Below are positions 52,813-54,660 of a DNA stretch of 54,660 bases, piece after piece. Origin of the DNA: Syntrophaceae bacterium UBA5744 (GTDB taxonomy: Bacteria; Desulfobacterota; Syntrophia; Syntrophales; UBA2192); contig DIFQ01000038.1 in the NCBI GenBank assembly GCA_002419215.1, positions 1 through 54,660 of the forward strand, written 5' to 3'. The notes beneath the pieces were generated by a model that did no database searches, was not told the DNA's origin, and saw only the letters and a program-made list of their open reading frames with translations. The first letter of the stretch is position 1; each line of letters starts with the position of its first letter. Both the position numbers and the translations under genes were made by a program.

Positions 52813-54405
52813 CTACAGCCCTTTATTTTTAATAACGACGCCTTCATACTCTTTTATGCCCACCTTTTTTTTTCTTTTAAATTTAGCCCCAAATTTTCTT
52901 CCAAACCATGTCAAGGTCGGGGCCTCATCAACCCCATTTTCGTCTTTGTACCATGTAGAAAATGCGGAATAGATCTCTTTGGCAGGTGTTGATTGACCAG
53001 GGACTTTTTCAAGGCAGGCAGTTATGAAATCATGAAGCATATCCTCATCTTCCCGATAATCTTTGGTTGCATCCATCACCTTTTTCGGAGGATTCAGCCC
53101 ATGTCGCTGCCAGAGCAAACACCCTCGCAGTATCCATGCAAGTATTCCGGGAGCCTCCGGCCGAATTTCTTTGCCCAGTCTCAAGTTTGCCCGGCGCTCG
53201 TTTGGTTCAGTTGGCTCCCGATTGACAAACGAAATAGGAAAGCTGACGAGATGCATCCGTTGCCAAAAAGCCCGGTCATCGGCAGACGCTTTTGGTAAAT
53301 TATTGGTCTGTACAAGAAGTTTATGAGTCGGTGTGAATGTTAAAGGCTTCTTTTCGAAAGGGTTGCGTCCCGTCAGCGAATCTTGTCCGGTAAGCCATTT
53401 TACTCTTGATAAGCTAAATTTCTGCCCATCTTCTATTTCGCTCGCTGTAGCGAGGCGAACGCCTTTTAATCCTGTGATTTCAGGGCGAGGCGCATTAGCA
53501 TTCGGCGGGTATTTGCTTGCAAGTAGCATCTCTGATGGGATCTGGATCGCAAATTCTCCAAGCACAAAAGCGATCGTTTCCAGCATCATGCTTCTACCGT
53601 TCCAGCCTGTGGGGCCATAGAACAAGGAAACATTCTTCTCTGTGGTGTCGCCAGTGGCGCAGTATCCAAAATAGCGTTGAATGTACGCAACCATCTCCTC
53701 GTCGTCGTCTAATATTTCTAGGATCGTTTTTTCCCATAGCGGTGCCGGCGTATCGATGCCGAGGAACTCGACGGGGCTTGATTTGGTAAGGAAATCACCA
53801 GGCCTGCCAGGGCGAAGCGAGCCCGTCTCGAGATCAAGGGTCCCATTCGCGCAGGGGAGGAGCATTTGATGTTGGTCGAAACGGTTTCCATCCATACAAA
53901 GGGAGTCGCCGTTTTGGTCAGATCTGGCAAATTTAAGCACGGATCCACGCCGATGCTCGTCTCTCAATTGGCGAACGCGCTTCACCAGCAGCTTTTTCCG
54001 TGCCTCAAGGATAGATACTTCGGTTTCGTGACCGCCGCCCTGGGCTGCTAATTTAGAGAGCTGCTCGGATACTCGCCAAAACTCTTCATAGTAGAAATCC
54101 GCAACGCGACCCACGGCCGCGAAGGCTGCCGAAGTGGTATCTGATTTCCATGTCAGACCGTTCCAAAAAAACCACTCCTGGCCACTCGTATTAAACAGCA
54201 GGAGATCTTTGAACATCTCGACAAAAACCCGGGCATCGTTTTCGACATTCCCGTTTTGGAGAGCCTCTGTCTTCAAATATTTATTGAGATCAACGGGCGG
54301 AGGTTGAGGCATATTCTTCGCTTCGGCCTCGACACGTTGACGGACCATCTCGGCTATTGTTTCCATGGTGTCCTGGGAGGGGTCCAGGTCATCGCTTTTT
54401 TTCAT
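52813..54405 (-). CDS. D5/P4-type DNA primase-helicase (SF3)
   Basis: A 530-aa phage/plasmid replication protein. Residues about 60-230 are D5_N-like. The SF3 helicase follows, with a Walker A-like loop GPTGWNGRS at 264-272: it has the family GxNGxS end, but the lysine is Arg271 and the usual first Gly of the loop is Pro265. PTHKLLVQTNNLPKA is the C motif region. No AEP/TOPRIM primase domain is in this chain. It is the likely replication protein of the element. The ORF upstream may be its partner (see 54484). Confidence 0.75.
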   Translation of the reverse strand: MKKSDDLDPSQDTMETIAEMVRQRVEAEAKNMPQPPPVDLNKYLKTEALQNGNVENDARVFVEMFKDLLLFNTSGQEWFFWNGLTWKSDTTSAAFAAVGRVADFYYEEFWRVSEQLSKLAAQGGGHETEVSILEARKKLLVKRVRQLRDEHRRGSVLKFARSDQNGDSLCMDGNRFDQHQMLLPCANGTLDLETGSLRPGRPGDFLTKSSPVEFLGIDTPAPLWEKTILEILDDDEEMVAYIQRYFGYCATGDTTEKNVSLFYGPTGWNGRSMMLETIAFVLGEFAIQIPSEMLLASKYPPNANAPRPEITGLKGVRLATASEIEDGQKFSLSRVKWLTGQDSLTGRNPFEKKPLTFTPTHKLLVQTNNLPKASADDRAFWQRMHLVSFPISFVNREPTEPNERRANLRLGKEIRPEAPGILAWILRGCLLWQRHGLNPPKKVMDATKDYREDEDMLHDFITACLEKVPGQSTPAKEIYSAFSTWYKDENGVDEAPTLTWFGRKFGAKFKRKKKVGIKEYEGVVIKNKGL

Positions 54406-54483
54406 CGTGTGATTTCTCTTGTCCCGTCTTTTGAATGAACCTTAACGCCGAAATTTCACATTGAAGAATTTTACCGGCCAACC

Positions 54484-54609
54484 TCAGTATCTTGTCTCGC
54501 CTGGCTGTCGATGTCGGACATAGCTCCTCTTTCGTCTATCAGTAATTCGGCTCTGCCAGCTGCGGATACTGGAATCGGAGCGCTTAAGTCGATCCGCTAT
54601 TTTTTTCAC
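54484..54609 (-). pseudogene. Short HTH ORF or frameshifted remnant upstream of the primase
   Basis: From GTG 54609, 41 aa with KKIADRLKRSDSSIRSWQSR, a clear helix-turn-helix. Upstream codons in the same frame also look like HTH (ACLFFAAGWP) but meet a stop near the window edge. A second frame (54389-54535) continues with coding-like sequence (DKILRLAGKILQCEISAL) and overlaps the primase start. One frameshift would join them. Start and status are uncertain. Confidence 0.35.
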
Positions 54610-54660
54610 AGGCCATCCTGCGGCAAAAAATAAACAGGCTCTTCTGACTTTTTAGTACAG

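Noticed and set aside
41685..54660. Complete integrative element with integrase
   Set aside because: No recombinase, relaxase or type IV secretion genes inside the window; only part of the element is seen.

Overview
The window looks like a GC-rich chromosome segment of a Gram-negative anaerobe, most likely a Desulfobacterota/Syntrophales-type deltaproteobacterium. This rests on the gene set (LptFG, LpxH and RND envelope genes, GTP cyclohydrolase IB, pyruvoyl arginine decarboxylase with agmatinase, NadB, SAM cycle genes) and on general style, not on a 16S gene. It has two parts: ordinary chromosome from 1 to about 41.7 kb, and a horizontally acquired element from the 3' side of an initiator tRNA (41608-41684) to beyond the window end.

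Chromosomal part: a J-domain/receiver fusion, an alpha/beta hydrolase, a methyltransferase and SppA (0.1-3.6 kb); a tandem duplication of a YtxH + DUF948 gene pair (3.8-5.5 kb); a TVP38-type membrane protein, a RecB-like nuclease and a patatin lipase; a TetR-controlled tripartite RND efflux operon ending in a PG0541-like gene (9.3-16.1 kb); NhaA; FolE2/QueD; HAD, NUDIX, YheT and an exported SagB-like oxidoreductase; a TolB-like/FG-GAP protein; tRNA-Met; PurB; NadB; TsaD; DUF2062-RsmA; panC-panD behind a leader that looks like a transcription attenuator; DUF502; metK-ahcY (SAM cycle); lptFG; PHP-lpxH; speB-pdaD (arginine to putrescine). Four gene ends carry long imperfect palindromes whose arms are made of short (7-8 nt) purine-rich tandem repeats. 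Their sequences differ but their architecture is the same.

Element part (41.7 kb to end): mosaic composition, with a visibly AT-rich stretch at about 44.6-46.6 kb. It carries a single-chain nuclease-methyltransferase (type IIG-like), a Panacea/SocA-domain gene overlapping a candidate toxin, a one-TM protein, then a long leftward operon driven from a good promoter at 51153-51180 (DUF2958, ANR-like, Cys-rich protein, 46-aa protein, RadC/JAB, ParB, DUF488, two small proteins, a stand-alone M41-type zinc protease). Further right are an iteron-like repeat array, an AT-rich region with many GGGAC(A/G)GT boxes, and a D5/SF3-type primase-helicase whose Walker A lysine is arginine. No integrase, ParA or second attachment site is inside the window, so the element is incomplete here.

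Within the element operon a roughly 57-nt two-hairpin sequence occurs twice, each copy just after a stop codon. Its base pairs survive by G-U wobble only on the transcribed strand, which suggests a conserved RNA structure. The most promising leads are this element, the panC leader, the Panacea-linked gene pair and the repeat regions next to the primase.
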